A stretch of DNA of 64,000 bases from Stercorarius parasiticus (GCA_013396915.1 VWZL01000729.1:25626-89625); one strand, 5' to 3'. Counted from the first letter of the stretch, positions 48,263 to 63,639 are shown. A program made the numbers and translations. Notes: generated by a model from the sequence alone, not told the origin.

Positions 48263-51200
48263 TCAGCAGGCTGCAAGGCAGGGACCAGGGCAGGGAAAGA
48301 CCATCCCACTGCACGGCCCAAGAGGAGCAGAGCTCTGCTACGGAGGGATAAAACAGGAACAGGGAGACTGTGGAGCCCTGACACCTACATAGTCCCCTCC
48401 CACTTCTTACCACCACCACCTCCTCTTCCCAAAATACTTATTAACAGGAAATTTTTCTCTCCTCAATGGAACATTACAGGAGACTCATAGGTTTGAGGAC
48501 CTTACCCTTGTCTCTTCCCCTCCAGAAGAAATGGGAACCTTTGTGGTCAAATTTAAACAGAGACCGAGGCAGGCCAGGGCAAGGAAGCAGGGTCCATGCT
48601 GGACAAGCTGCAGCTTCAGCATCAGCTTCCAAAGGGCCAGTTTCCACCCGGTGCCTTTGAGAAATGTCTAGGGAAGGGAAGCAGCCAGCCCTTCGGTAGG
48701 CAAGGACCCTGGGCACGCGCAAGGGGAAGGGAAAAACCGCAGCCTTTCACCATCTCTGTTAACAGGCCAGAAAGGTTTCCAAAACACTTATATTGTTGTT
48801 TAATCAGCTTTGCATGATTAAGCACAACGCACACAGACACCATTCCCCACACCTCTGGATGCTCGGCTCAGACACAGACCCTAAAGTATCACAAACAGAA
48901 AATAAAATTTCATTTTTAATCCAACGCCAAAGCTTTTTCTATGAGCCTCAACTTTTCATTTTCTCTGGCTGGCCCACGCTCCCCTGTGCTGCCCGCATGC
49001 TCTGCTGCTTGGATCTCTGCCCGGCTTGGTGCAGGGCTCCACACTATGTTAAACACACCCAAAGCCAGCCTTTATCTTCTGTTTGGTCTTAAAAAAAAGC
49101 TGCTCAAACCACCGCATTTCAAGTCTTCGGATTGTAGCAGAGTTCACAAGGACCTGCCTGCAGACAGCCTGCTGTGTCCAGAAGTACCAGCTTTGCCAGC
49201 TTCGTACTGCCAGTAAGAGGGCTTTCAAGAAGGGACAACACATGGGACGGCAGGAGCAGACCTCTGCCAGCCAGCGTGTGCCAGCACACTTTCTCCCTCC
49301 CAATTTACAACCTGGGGAATTTCAAGCAAAACAGAGAATCAAAAATGTCCTAAAATGCAGTGGGTCTTGGAGTTTTAAACACAGGAAATTCATTTACATT
49401 AAATCACCGTGTCCAGACCAATTCTGGGTATACAGGGGCACACAAAGCCCCTTTGACTGAGGCAGGACATTAAAAATCCAGGCACCTCTCACATAACTCC
49501 AACTACCCTCTTCTGTCTGCAAGAACCTCAACCCTGGTCTGAACACCTTTTATCTTTGGGGGGAAAAAGAGTATTATAAGTCACACAATCCCTGACCTCA
49601 AGCAGAGAGAAAGCCAAGTGACACATTGGCGTAACTGCCAAATAGAGGGGATTCTTAGCCAGCGATACTCTAAAGTGCAGAAGAGGGCTCAGGCCAGATG
49701 CTCTGCTTTTCATGTTTAGCCAGATCTTTGGCCTGAAGTGGTACACAGGAATTTAGCAGAGCGAGCACACGCAATGTAAAAATCTCCCGTGGTTATGCAA
49801 AGGTGGGTGCAGCATCTCTGCTCTCTGCATTTAACTAAAGGGCATGAGCCAACGTACTCATTTGTTTGTAAAAATCCTCTTTGTCTCTCAAGGCTAAACC
49901 CATCCTTTCAAGAAAAAAAAAAAAAAATATTTTTAAAATGCTAATTACAGCAGTCAGACTAGTTGTATTTTTTAATCTTTGGGAAATGTGCAAACAAGCT
50001 GGAGCTGCAGAACCTCCTGCAGCCAAACACCGGAGCAGCCGCGCCACTTGCCAAAGACATAGCTGTCCCTATACAGCCCTTCTCTTTAGATTGTGCACCC
50101 GCTAAATCAATGGGTTGCAACGTGATCAGCTAAAATGACTTGATCCCTGTTAATGCAGCATTTGTCCGGGCTAAGGCCACATCCATCCCCCCTGTGCTGG
50201 GTGCTGAGAAAGCACTAACAAAGCAAGCATAACTTAATGTCTCTTCACGCAACATATTTCCCAGGCTGCTGCTGTCATCTGGACCACGGTGGCACCCATC
50301 CCAAAGCTGGGAACACCCTTTCCAGCGCTTCACTTCTGCGGTTTCATCAACGTAAACGAGCAGGCTGAGTGGAAGGCTGGTAACTCAGGATTACACTGGC
50401 TCCAGCACTGTTTACAGGAACCGACTCCGTAATTTGTTCAAGGATCTGGCACTAGAGAAAGCAGGCAGAAGCCCAGAGTAGGTTTCTACTTACACCTAAT
50501 TAACTAACCTTTAAAATACCCTCAAGGGGGCAGATCTCATTACAGGGAGAAGCAGTGGTCAATTGTGAGTAAGCAGTGCAAGAGCTGCATTATTTATTTC
50601 GCAAATGGTGGTGCTTATCCCGGGCTGTTGCGAGCGTGTTGCACTCTGAGCCTTGTTAGAAGCTCCAGCAGGAGATCAGCAGGCAGCTTGGGTCTGGTCA
50701 AATCTCTCTTTAAAGGTCCACTATAAGCAACACTTGATGAAGATGCTTCCTGCAACGTCCATCCCTAACCTTCCTCCCTGTCCTTGCTGTTGCTTCAGTC
50801 CCAGGGGCTTCAAACACCACAGGGCCCTCTGCTATCAGCCAAGTACCCAAAACCAAGAATTGAGACATCTTTCTGAGAAGGAGAAAAAGAAAAAAGATTC
50901 AGCCTGGTTTATTCTCATCTCTTCCTGCTACAGAAGAAATAATCAAGCCTACTATGTAAGGCAAAAGTGGAATAAGCCTCCCGTGGTTCTCCAGCAGCCT
51001 GCAAGTATTTAAAGAACGGGAATGGGAGAGGGATCGCCCACAAACCAAGGGAGAGAAGCCCCAGCAGCTCAACCGTTTCCTTGCAATAAAGTGAGCAAGT
51101 TCCCCAACGGGAACAAGCTCCCCTCCTTTCCAACATGCCCGGGAAGATGATATCCTCACCATTTAACACGTCCACTCGCCTAACAAATCCTCCTTCCTCC

Positions 51201-53729
51201 TATTTATCCAAGACAAAAGCTGCTCGGCATGCCATTGACTGTTTTTGATGCATGTCACCTACTTTGGGCAGTTTCTACACCAATCTTGCACCCAGCCGAC
51301 TTTGGCCTTGAACCAAGCCTCTCCCAGGGGCAGCAGGCTCTTTCTGCAGGCGCAGGAAATACCAGAGGAGAGAGATATGAATATATACCAAACAGGAGAG
51401 AACTCCCTCCCCAGCAAACCTTCCCTTTTTTGGAAGGGGGAGGAAGAAGTCTCCAAGTCAACCCTGAACCAAGAAGAAACCCAAAGTTGATGCAGAGGAG
51501 CCAGTCTCCCGCGTTTTCACTCCCAGAGCCACCGTGTGCCCCATGCATCGGGAGTGTGCAAAGGAAACGACTTTCCTTCCAATGCTCAAAATTCAACAGG
51601 AATTGAAGAAACTAGAAAAAAAAACAAACCAGTGTATCCCGCCAGACCCTCAGCATATAGCATGGAGCTGAAGTGCCGGGTGTCTTTGCCAGCCCAGATC
51701 ACTCACATTCATCAGTTTTGGGTTTTTTTTTTTTACCTGCTGGTAGAAATCCCTCTGGTCTGTACTACCTAACAGGCATGAGCACAGGACTTTTTAGGAC
51801 CAACCCTACCAGCTCCAAGGCTTACCTGCAGGCAGCCAGAACACCTCTACGCTCACCATGGCTTCAGGAGCCTCACCTGGTCATGCTGTGTTCTCAAACA
51901 TCAAGTCTGCCTATTTTCAAACTGTTCATCAAATGCAGTCACTGAAGCATAAAAACATATTTAAAGAAACAACTTCAAGGATAGTTTGGAAAAATGAACA
52001 GGAGCAAAAGTTACCCTGCAATGGTTTTATCCAAATTTATTGCATTTGTCTCAAGTGTACCAGATTTCCTGTCACTGCCTAAAGGCTCAAAGGCTTCAGC
52101 AGCGACGCTCTACGATAAACATATTCATTTGTTTAATGAAACTTGAAAAGTTTTCTTCCTCCACCCTCCAAAACATCATAGGCTTTGTTTCTAGCTTTTG
52201 TTCCTCTAATGACACAGGAAACTTGTTCTCACCCTTCCAAACACAGAGCTCAGAGGCAGGAGCCTGGATGAAAAGAAAAATAAAAGGGTTTAGTGCTAGG
52301 TTACTTCTTACATAAAGCGCATGCATTAATGTAGGCTGGAGTCACCCTTGGGGGAAGAGCCAAGTGCCACAACCCAAGTCACCCCGGGCTCGAGGCGGGA
52401 CGGCCACATCCTGATGGAGCACAGAACCGTGGCAGAGAACCTTCGTACGATTTCAGAGCTGATCTCAACAGCCAAAAAAAAAAAAACAACCAACCCAAAA
52501 AAAAAAAAATGCCAGGAGGTCAGGTATTGAAGACAGCAAATTTTAAGACCCTGAACATTTTGCAGGGCCTGGTCTGTTTCATGTAAAGTCCCCTGCAAGA
52601 AACTCAGGTATTTCTGTGCTGGGGGGTGCTTGGTCACAGAACAGACTGTCCAGGCTTATAAATCCAGCTTTTGCTTCCGTTTCCTCCCAACCAGGTTAGA
52701 AAACAGCACAACACCCCCACGGCACATCCCAGAATAAATCTGCTCACTGGCTCAGGACTCGCTTTTACTAACTCACCCTCTCCAAAAACACAGCGTACAT
52801 GCTCTAATCTCTAAACCGAGATCATACTGACCAGAAACAGCAGAAACCCATCACTACCAATGCACAGACAAACCAGGGCAGCAAGTTGCATCTCTCGACT
52901 CACAAACCCTGGGAATTTAGTGAGCACAAGAAGCCTCTTGGGCTGCAGAGGTGAAGCAGCCAGTCTGTCCTGGCCAGTCCCCAGTTAAATGTTAGATATC
53001 CGAGCGTGAGAGAGCTGCCTCGCCTCCTCTGCCCAGTCTGAGCCTGCCACACTGTCAAAACTAACTTTATCGTAATACAAACAAGCGTGATTCAGAGAGC
53101 AGCAAAGCATAAAGGCTCATATTCATTTTTAGAACTGCTTCAAATTATTTCCCTCCTTTTGGTAACCCTTGGCGCAGCCTTCAGAAAGGGCTGTTCGTGC
53201 AAAGGCAAGTACACAAAGCAGATATGCCAGAGGTGGAGGGAAAGCCCAGAATGGTTTATAGGCTCAGAGGTAGATTCTCAGAAGGGAGAAGATGCTGGGA
53301 TGCATTGGAATGCTGGAATGCTGGGCTTGGGAAGCCCAGGATGTCAGGGTGGGATTGCAAGCACTGGGTTTACAAGCCTCACCACAACAACAAAAAAAAC
53401 CACCCAGGACAATGTTAATGCTTCTCCAGCAGCCACCACGTGCCCAGCTGTCTCACCATGCGCAGCACCTATCAGCTCCTCCATGAAAAGGAGCAACAAA
53501 AGCACTGGATTTCGCTCCCAACGTTCCACCACGGCTTTGCAGGTTTCTGCCGGGTTGGCAACCAAGTCACCCACCCTTCAGAGGGGACATGTCTCTCTGC
53601 TTTCAGTCCTACCTCTCCCGTCAGCATCCCTTGTCCATCCACTACACCTCTGCCACGCCACCCACGCTCCCAGCCCCCAAGACGCCACCAAGGGATGGAT
53701 GTTCCAAGTCCAAGAGCAAGTTGCCCATT

Positions 53730-53827
53730 GCACACCAAGGTCTCCAGCACCCTCCTGTCGCACACCAAGGTCTCCAGCACCACACACCCCCCCCGGCATT
53801 GCACACCAACGTCTCCAGCACCCTCCC
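53730..53827. repeat. Three-copy minisatellite
   Basis: GCACACCAAGGTCTCCAGCA is found at 53730, 53760 and 53800 (the last with AACG for AAGG). The spacings are 30 and 40 bases; a C-rich insertion of about 10 bases separates copies two and three. Confidence 0.85.
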
Positions 53828-56800
53828 TTGGGCCTTTCAGGACAAGTAGCCTCCTACAAGCCTTGCTTCTGCTGCCTGCATCCTTCTGCCGTGCTCCTGC
53901 CAGCACAGTAGCCCCAGAGCTCCAAGTAGTCAGGAGGGGATTAGCTAGTTGCTACATCCATTTAGCAGGCATAGGAAAAAAAATTCCACTAGGATATTAG
54001 GACATCCANAGCGAGCGAGGTGAAGAACTGCCATTCCCCTGGAAAAAAAATAAGGAATGTGGCCACGCAAAAGGCAGGCAACAGATGCTTTTTAATCCCT
54101 CCGTAGCCAAAGGCATGAAAACCACACAGTCCCGGTCAGCTTTTAAAGCCAAAGTGGTACTGAGTATTATTTTACCCTTAGAAGAGTTTCACTTTCAACA
54201 CAGCTATCCTTCCTCTAAGCAGGAGAAGGGCCCCTCAAGCAGCCCCCCATTTCACACTGTGTTTGCTCGGGACCACAGAACCACGGAGCAGCCGCGTGGA
54301 TCCCAGTCCGGCACCATGCCCTGCATCCCACCACAGCAAACCCTCACCACTTGTTTCCTGCCCTTGACAGCTTCTGTTCTCGAAAAAAACCCTGTTGGTT
54401 TGGGCTCCTTTTACCTCCTGTGCGTTTCGCTCAAGCCCAGTTTCCTGTTGGACTCTGGCAAATGGATTTTCCACAGGGCAGTTGGCTCCGCTGAGTCTTG
54501 CCAAACAACGCTACTCCCAGCACCAAGTTCTCTCCTTTCGGTTTTACTCCTTAGGGGAAAGGAGAAGCAGGAACAGCCTGGCAGTCAGCAAGCTAAAAAC
54601 CCCTTCCAGAAGCAGCAATGACTCAAACTCAACATAACGCTAGTGGTATTTCACCAGGGGATATTGCAGCAGAGGGAATAGTAGCTTTTTTTTCCTGAAG
54701 ATCTACAACGCGCTATTAAAAAATAAATCAGAAGGCCACCAGGCTGCTCAGGATATAACCTCACAGAGGGACATTCAGCCTGCAAACAAAGCCTGGCCAC
54801 CAGCTGCCACCAACCCTTGTAACATGGACAGCAGCACTGCTCTTCCCCTACAGCGCCACGGGACATCCCCAGAGCTGGCACTGTCCCATGGCAGGACCCT
54901 GGTGGCCTCTGCGGTGCTGGGGACACACCAGAGCCAGGACACACGCAGGCAACACCAGAACCAGTGTCATTTAAGCAAGCACTCAAATTTGCATCAAATA
55001 CTACTGCCACCCCATTGCTTGCTTCAGTTTAATTAGTCGTCCCACACAAGATAAAGCTCAGGGAGCCAATCCAGCAGTTTGGTATCGCTGGTATTTTTCT
55101 CTGTTACAAGGGGTTTTTTTGCTTTTAAAATATAAGGAGCTGGACAGGGAGAAGCAGCGCTCACAGCACTCAGAGCGCCAAGCAACCTCCACACAACTCT
55201 GCTTTAAGAGGAGTTTCCTCCCTAGAGAAGGGGAAGACCCTCACCAAAACCAGGGCTAAAGCAGGCATCGACCCCAGGCTGTTCACAGCCATAAGGACAC
55301 CTCACACCAGCAGCAGTGGAGCCCCATCCCAGACCTCTCACTTTCTCACCTCCACTGAGAAAAACCCCAACCCAGCCCCAAAACCACAAGAAAAAAACAT
55401 GCTGCGGAAGTACCTGCTGCCACATACATTGATTTGGGTTCTGCTTCAAGTCACTTTTCCCCTGTGGGGCAAACGCCATCCACTCAAGCTTGGTGGTAGC
55501 AGCAGTTTGGTAGAAGCTGTCCCTAAGGCTGCCCTTGGTCATGTTTCCTTCTCTTTCCTCCTCCCCCACAACCCATAGAGCCATTAATAACTTACTCACT
55601 GCCCCATACCGACTCTACAGAGAAAGGGAAACCTCATCATGAACTGAAGTCTGGGAAGAAAAGGCAATTTCTGTCCAACTCAGAGCCATGCCAAAAGCCC
55701 ATGCTGGCGTTTACACTGCCCCGTTACATCTTTGGGGCTATTCCTTGGGCTTGGATGCTTTGGGTTCCCAAAACATGGTTCATGCTAGGCACCACTGATA
55801 CTAACTGTGACCCACACACATAGAGGGGATGAGCTTCCTTTGAGCTTGCAGGTATTGCAGCATCTTCCTGCTATCAAACAGTAACACGCAAGAATACTAA
55901 GAAACAGTGATTTTTATCCTTTATGAAATCCATCACTGTGTCTGATTAAAGTCCTGTCTCCATCGGGAAGCCTCAAACCTGGACCTACGGCTCAGCAGCG
56001 CCAGCGGCAAGCCTCAGCCTTCAGCAGCATCCCAGGTGTGCTTCACCATCATCACACAACCCGACCATGCGTGGACCATCCTGCTGCCTCCTCCTGCGTT
56101 GCCGGCGATGCACAGGCCATCACAGCCCTGCTGCCACCGGCAACACCACAGCACATCTCAGCACAGACCTCCTCTAGGCAGAAGCATCCTCCTAAAGACA
56201 AATTTGAAAAGGGAAATGAAAGATGTGGTGCTTTTAAAGTGGAGAATGAAGGCTGAGAGGAGCTTTTGGGGGGTCTGCCAGACAACTGCAGAAGCAGGGC
56301 TCTCGTAGGCTTGGTTTGGCTAATTTAGCCAACAGCTGTATTGCAGATGTCACGAAAAAGCACCATCAGGAGAGCGGCTCCAGGCAGCTTAACGCAGCAC
56401 CAAGAATATGCGTTACAGTCCGAGAGAAGGTGGAAATGCTTTCGGCATGTAGGAGCACAGGAGTCATTGAAAGTACAAAACACGCAATTCCCCAAGGACA
56501 AATTCACTATCTGTGTCAGCAGGCACATCTCCCACTGTGAGCACAGTAGCAAGATCTCCAATCACTACCCTAATCCTATTCGTCCCGGCAAACCCGCCTT
56601 CCTGACAAGTGCTGGGCTGGGACCCGATGAGTCAGATGGCATTTTAAGCTTCAAGTTGTCAGAGCTCGCTTTCTGCGCCACGCTCCTGATGGAACGTGCC
56701 ACCAGAGAAGCACCGCTGCTTCTAAGGGGAAGCTCAGCAGAACCAGTCTGGCAGCATTGTACCCACCTTTTCCACGGGTGTTTGAATTTAAGCAAACAGG

Positions 56801-59800
56801 AAGAGGGGAGGGCTGGGGTTGCTCCCTCCAGGGTCACATGGAGGAACCAGTCCTGTGCCCTACACCACACACCCAAGTGGGATTTTTGGAAGGATGGAGC
56901 CAGGCAGGAGAAACAGGGAAAAGCAAGCCCTAGTCCATCGCCGTCCCATTGCCTGCGCTCACAGGGACTGTCCCAATAGCTTTCTGGTGCTGGGAGCCCA
57001 ATGGTCCCAACGGAGAAGGGAAGATGAGGGTGGTCCAGCACATCACCCTGGCCAAGCAGAGCCGTGGGCTGCGACTAATGAAAAGTCATTTGTTTTGCAA
57101 AGTCAAAAACCAGGAAAAAAAAAAAAGTCTGAGTTCAAAGAGGATCTCGTCTGACAACAAGTGGCAAACAAAAGTCAAAACAAGAATAAAATTGAGAGAA
57201 ATTATGTAGGCAATTGTTGTAATGACTACCAATTACTGGCTGTATTGAGCTACATAATGATATACACGACTCTGAAATGCTTTGAGAGTGTTCTGTTATA
57301 AGCAATACCAGGTCAAAATGACTCTGAAAGAGCCCAATTTGTGGCATGGTGCAGTATCATATTCTAGTCTGTTAATTATGATGACCCCAATCCAGTTTTC
57401 ATTAGTCATAGCCTTAGAAAATACCCTGCTCCTGAGAATGGAGAAAGCCTCTCATGAATCCACCTCTATCTTCCAGAGAGCAGCCCCACACCGTGCGGGA
57501 AACATCAAGCTAAACTTTGGAAGAACTTTTATTGCATAAAAACCCAACCCCAGGAAAAAGCCCTTGCAAGAATTTTTAACAAATAATTAAAAAAAAACAA
57601 GACTGAAAACCTTTAGACGAGGTCCTTTTCCCTGGCCAGGGCTCCTGACCCAGCCTTTGGCTGCGCTCACCCAGTACAAACTGGCCTCACAGCTGGGGGT
57701 TACTGGGTGCTGCATCCACACCCTGCTTCTCTGGAAAAAACATGTTTTGCCTCCTTGCTCACAGCATTTGCCAGCTCTACAAAGGTGGCACTGATGCCTT
57801 TTTCTTTCTTCTGGGAAGCAGAGGGGAAAAGGCTTCTTTATTTGCAGAACCGATCTCAAATTCCAGAGGAACACATCTTAACTTCTATCAAAATCTGTAA
57901 GTAAAAATAAATCAACATCCCGCTCCGCAATAGCTGTATTCTCAGTCTGAAGGAAAAAAAAAAAAGGAAGAATAAAAAGGTTTCTCAAATAAACTAGTAG
58001 CTGGGATAAAATTACCCTTGCTGCCCTCCTCCCAGCCCGTGCAGACAAACCATGCCTTTGAGTATTCACGGTCCTGCCGGACTCGATCCAGCTGGGATAA
58101 GCCGTCAATCTGATTACGGCCGCAAATGTTAAGTATGAAGCATATCATCAAAAAAGATCTGTTTGTGGTATGATACACTCCCAACCCTTCCCAGCCGCTC
58201 CAAGAAGGGAGGCCGTCAAGCAGCTTAAAGCCAAAGCTTAGCAGGAGAAGCAAAAAGCTGGCAGCGCAGAAATCATCTCTTTATTGGGAGTCTTCGGGAC
58301 ATTTACAAATGAATTAACCTCTTTGCAAATTCCATTTGCAGCTAACCGTCAACCACCTCGCCCCAAATACTTTACATGAAATATATCGGCTTGGAAGCTT
58401 TTTCGTCTCAGAGGGAGAAAGAAAAACTCCCATCTTCAGGCTCCCGCGGAATACAGATGTGTTATTAATGATGGTAAAACACCCTTTGAAGAGGCAGACG
58501 GCGTGCTGCGGTCTGCTCCCAGCCAAACCAGACCCGTCTTTGAGGTGAGGAAGGGCTCACGCCTGAACCAGCAAAACGAACAGCTTTGCAATGAATTTCT
58601 AGGGTGGAAAAACTGGGCTCTGGGTCAAAGCAAGCAAAATATTTCAGATTTGCTCCTCTTCCAGCACACGCATACATGTGAGTGTGTCCACAGGCACGCT
58701 CAAACCTGCTATACACCCTCACCGCAATCCCAGCTCCCCTCTCAACAGCAGACACCCAAGTTACACAGCAACTAAAAGCTCCGAAAGGTACCAGCAGCAC
58801 CACAGTTGGAGGCAATTTAAGCTTCACTCACATTTACACGGCCTGCAAATCCATGCAGGATCCTTTCAGAAATCTCTTTGTAGGCAAAGCCAGCATTTCC
58901 TCAGCTCAAAGGGTGCAAGAACCCTCAAAACAATTAAAAACCCCAAAAAACTGAGGTTTCCTCATGACAGAGATCCAAACTATTAGATTTCACACTGAAG
59001 TGGGAGAAGACGAAGGGGAATAGGGACGGCATCCAAGATCAGATGCAATGTCAGCAGCTCCAAGAGAGGACTACGCTGGAGGTAAGGAGCAGCTGAGCCA
59101 GGATCTGTGTGCAATTCCCAAGGGATCCATCAGAGGTGAGCAGGAAAAGCAAGCCTGGATTCACCAGAAGCAGGGGGGAGCCACTAAAAAGCTGTAGTTT
59201 GACACTAGCCAGGCTTCATTCCAGAAAGCAATTGCAAAATCTTGCAGATTGTTGTGTTTAAAGATAAAAAAATAAAGCCCTGCGGTTCTCTGCAGCCCCT
59301 GTCGGGGGGCAACACCTGCTACCCCCAAAATGTGATCTCTTCTGCAGCACCCAGCTCAGGCCAGGCACCTCATTGCAAGAAGCTGAAAACAGTAGAAAAG
59401 GGAGGTCAGAAAAGCACAACCAGCCTGGTAAAAAGCTTCAGGAACCATCACGCAAGGAAAAGTTTGAAGCTGAGGATAGCTGATGTGGGGGGCAGAGGAA
59501 GGCTGGCAGTCAAGGACAGAGATTTGAAGGACGTAAATGTTAAAGAAAGCAAAACAAAGTGCATTGAAATGAAGCTTGAACTGACCATCAAGGGAGGGGG
59601 GGAAAGGCTGAAGTTCTCTGCCAGAGGATGGAGGGCAGAGATGCCGTAGAGCTTGGAACGTTTGAAAATCAGTTAGACAAACACTGGGACTTCTCTTAAT
59701 GGAGCAGAGACAGCGAGATCATGTGGTGCGAGAGGCTTTTCCACCTCCAGTTGTCTTCTAGATCAAAACAAAAGAAGGAAAGAAACCAACCCAAGATGCC

Positions 59801-62800
59801 AGCACAAGGGCTTCTCCTCGTGCCTTACAAAGTTCTCCTTCGCCCTGACGCAACCCTGCATTTCTAGCTGGTAACAAATCCAGTGAGAAAAGGCTCAGCC
59901 TCTATCACTGCAGTCGGGCAGACACAGTGCAACTGCACAACAGGCAAGACAACTTATGTATTTGCTGTTTCAAAAATATTGTACAGTGGCCTTGGAGTCT
60001 GTACAACCCACAGAACCCGCCTTGCTTTACAAGGTGACATAAAAGTTATGTCGAGTGTGCCTCTACCTCCCGACTCACCTTCAAAACCAACCTGACTCCG
60101 GTCTTGGGTACCGGCCCATGGGAGCCCCTTTCGCTGCGACTCCGCACACAGCAGCTCCGGGGGAGCATCAGGTCCCCGGTGAAGTGCAGCGATAAAGGGG
60201 AGCGAAAGGAGACAATAAGAATGTAACAGCGTTATAAACTGCCTCACACGCTACTAGTGAGCGGTCCAGAGCTTTTTGCACGAAGTCAATCCATCCTCAA
60301 GACCTTTTGCGCCCCCCACATCTTGTTTACACGTCCATAGAGCATATAATGGGTCCCGGCAAGCTCTTCAAGCAGCACAAGAGTCCGTGTTTGACAAACA
60401 GCCACCTGTTACAGATTGCTGGAGGACCATCACATGGCTGTATCTTCTCCGCTCAAGGCCACCCCTGTCTCGGGGTGTCATCCTCAGCTGCTGTGACATC
60501 AGCATCATCCTTTCCTATGAAGGCAACAGCCGCAATCCTGAGCCGCTTTTATCACTTCAGGGAAGAACAAACTGTCTTTAGACTTCCATGCCTTGATCTC
60601 TTCTAGTCCGTACCAGAACTTCACTGCCAATACCACAACCATGAAGCTCTTCAGGATGGTCTTTCAACAACCCAAGTTACTTAGGCAAAAAAAGCAAACA
60701 ACCCCCCCAGCCCCTCAGTTTTTCTACCCATGGTTTTCAGCATGCATAGAAGGAAAAAAAAAAAAAAAAATCATAATAGACATTCACAACCATGTCATTT
60801 TTATGGAATAAATGCCAGGCGGTCTCTTTCCTTTGACATTTAGCTAATAATCGTTTCAGCCAAATAATCTGACAGCACTGAGCTCAGCAGCCCGTAAATG
60901 CCTCTGGTGTTTTACTGAACACTAAAGACAACACTTGCTGCTCTCCAGCTCCCCAGTCCATGTGGTTATACACACACAGGCTTTCCTTAACCTTCCAACC
61001 CTCTCCGAGCCCTTAGATGAATCAGCTGGCCGCGACGACTTGCTGTGTTTAAATTTAGCAGTTCGTTACACCACCACCCCATGTGTACCTTCTGCGCATC
61101 CACCCCTGTGGGCAGAGCCAGGAGGAAGGATGGGGAGAAGAGGAGGAAGCAGGTACACCCTCCTCCTCCTCTTGCTAGGCGAGAGGGACAGTAAGCGGAC
61201 TGGAATTTGCTTCTCATTAACTCCCTGCCGATTGCTACCCGGTACCTTCCTGAGCCATCAAACCCTGGTGGCACCTCTCCAGCAAGCTTCCCAGTTCCAG
61301 TTGTAGTACAACCTTCGTTTACATCTTGAAGCTTCCTTTTGATAACCTCAATGCCATTTTACCCACTGGGTGATGTTCCTATCCTTTAGCTTTCACCTCA
61401 GCTGGATTTCCAAGATTTTTCAAGAGACACCTTTTTTTCTTTTTGGCCCAAGTTACATCTGCTTAAAACAAAATAGGTCAAGAAACTTCCCCAGAGCTCC
61501 TCCCTTTATTACTCTGCACACTCGCTGGGAGCTTACAGACCCCAGCCCCGAGCCCTCCTCCTTCACACTCAGTGTGCCTCCTCGCTTTTCTAAGGTTTGC
61601 AATAAACCCTCTTGCGCGGAGAGGCATCACAAACATTACTTTTTCAGTTCTAACACACCTCTGCAGAAGGAACCTGGCTGCATTCCCTGGGGTGCCCATT
61701 ACCTGTTGGCTCAGCCGTTGTCACATCAACCTCACCAGCGCGTTCAGCACTTGCTGTACCGAGACACAGCTGTTCTGCACGCCAAGAGCTAGCTATGCAA
61801 GGCCCTTGCCGAAGATAAATATATATAAAAAGCATTACGTATTTCAGTATGGACAGCATTACTTGTAGCTGCGCTCAGTGGGAAGGAACAAGAAACTTTA
61901 AAGGGACAAGCAGGCAGACAAACATTTTAAGCTGGGTCCGTATCAACCGACAGCTTTTAGTGGCACAAAACCTCCCTGGACACCCCACTTCATTTAGGAG
62001 AGACCCCATCAGTTTGCAACCGCACCTCAGGCCAAGACCTCAAAGCACTGTACGGTCTTATTGTCGCACCTTTGAAGCGCTGGCATGATTCCTGTGTCGG
62101 AATGAAGGCACGAGGCGCCACGCAGGGCTGGAGCAGCAGGTCTGGGCTCAGCCGCCCAAGCTGCCGGCACTAACGAATGCCGGACCCACATAGTCTGCCT
62201 GCCCTTAATCCCCACGTAGCGGGGCTGCTCCCTACCAAACGCACGGGGAGAGGCACGCTAAGGCGAAGGGTCCCCTGGTAAAGCCCCCACCATGCCCCAA
62301 GGCGACGGTCATCGTGCTCAGGGTCTGTGAGCCTCCGTGGAGCGACTCACATGGACATTCTGCTTCTGCTTTCGCTGCCGGCAACAGGGGGGGCCACAGC
62401 AGCACAGACCACATCACGAAGATGCGAGTCAGAGGCTTTATGCTGAATAAAGCTTCTCACCCGGCAGATGCAGGAGCGTGTCGCCGAGACGATCTTGTAA
62501 CTCCCTCCCCACCCCGTGCTATGACACTACCTGGTTAATCACGCAACGAGGCAGTTAGCGATGCCGTCTGCACACAGTGCCCCTTACCACACCAAAGATC
62601 TGACAAAGAAGTTACGCGTTTCCACTTTACAGAGGTATTTTCTAAAAGAAACGCCTCTATTTTATCTTTAAGAGGTGGTTTTACCATGAGGACAGAAACC
62701 AAAAAAAAACCCCTCCTCCACCAAAACACCCCTTCACACACGATGATTTGCTTTGTCATGCCACTTTAATGCGTGCACAGCAGCCACAGCTAGAGAATTA

Positions 62801-63639
62801 AAGCAGATCTCATGTAGAAACTTCACACCACCACCTGCCCGCCTTAAAAAGTAAACCTATTTTATTGCAGCAATGCCAGCACAGGCCAATGTACCAAACG
62901 TCAACAAATTCATTCCCATCCCCTGGCATGCTGCGAGAGCTCTCTCCATTTTGGGTCGTACCGGGCAGCCTCAAATTACATCGCATACGATCTGCTGCGA
63001 GGAAACACAAGCTCATGATGGCACAAAGCAGCAGAAAGGGAGGGAAAAAACCACACTGGGGATTGTCAAGCCCATGAGCAGCGAGCTCCTCCATGCCCAG
63101 CATGGTGCCGGCAAGGCCACGCAGGGATCCTCAGCAGCAAGGGGGGCAGGGAGCGGCTTGGAGATGCCGGGATGTGGCTGGTGGTCCCTCGCACACGGGA
63201 GCTGCTCAGCCAAACCTAAACGTGTCACCGATGGAGAACAAAGAGAGGGGATGCAGGCTGCCAGTGGCGCTCCTGAGATACTCTGTTCCCAGCAGGTTGG
63301 GACCAGGAAAAGGTGAGCTCCAGCTTCGCCTGGCTCCATCCATACCTCCTGCATCCACCTAAAGCCTACGAGTGCCCTTCACCCGGGTTGACCCAGATGC
63401 CAGTGATGCAGACGCTGCCCGTGCCTGTGCGAGAAGCTCTTCCCATGTTAAAAGCTCTTCCCGTGGCTGCCACCATTGACACAAGCCGCCTTCGCCCACC
63501 ACCCCTTCAGTGGTGGTGGCCCCTTCGGGGACCACCAAAGGCCCGGCATGGCGGCTCCCTGCTGGGTCACGCCAATGGCCATAGGGAACCACCGACTCGC
63601 CTCATGCCCATGGCTCCTTCCCCAGGGGGCCACGGAGCC

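Noticed and set aside
53087..53911. 274-codon open frame on the plus strand
   Set aside because: It has no recognisable domain, its composition is low-complexity, and its C-terminal part is made of the 53730 minisatellite.
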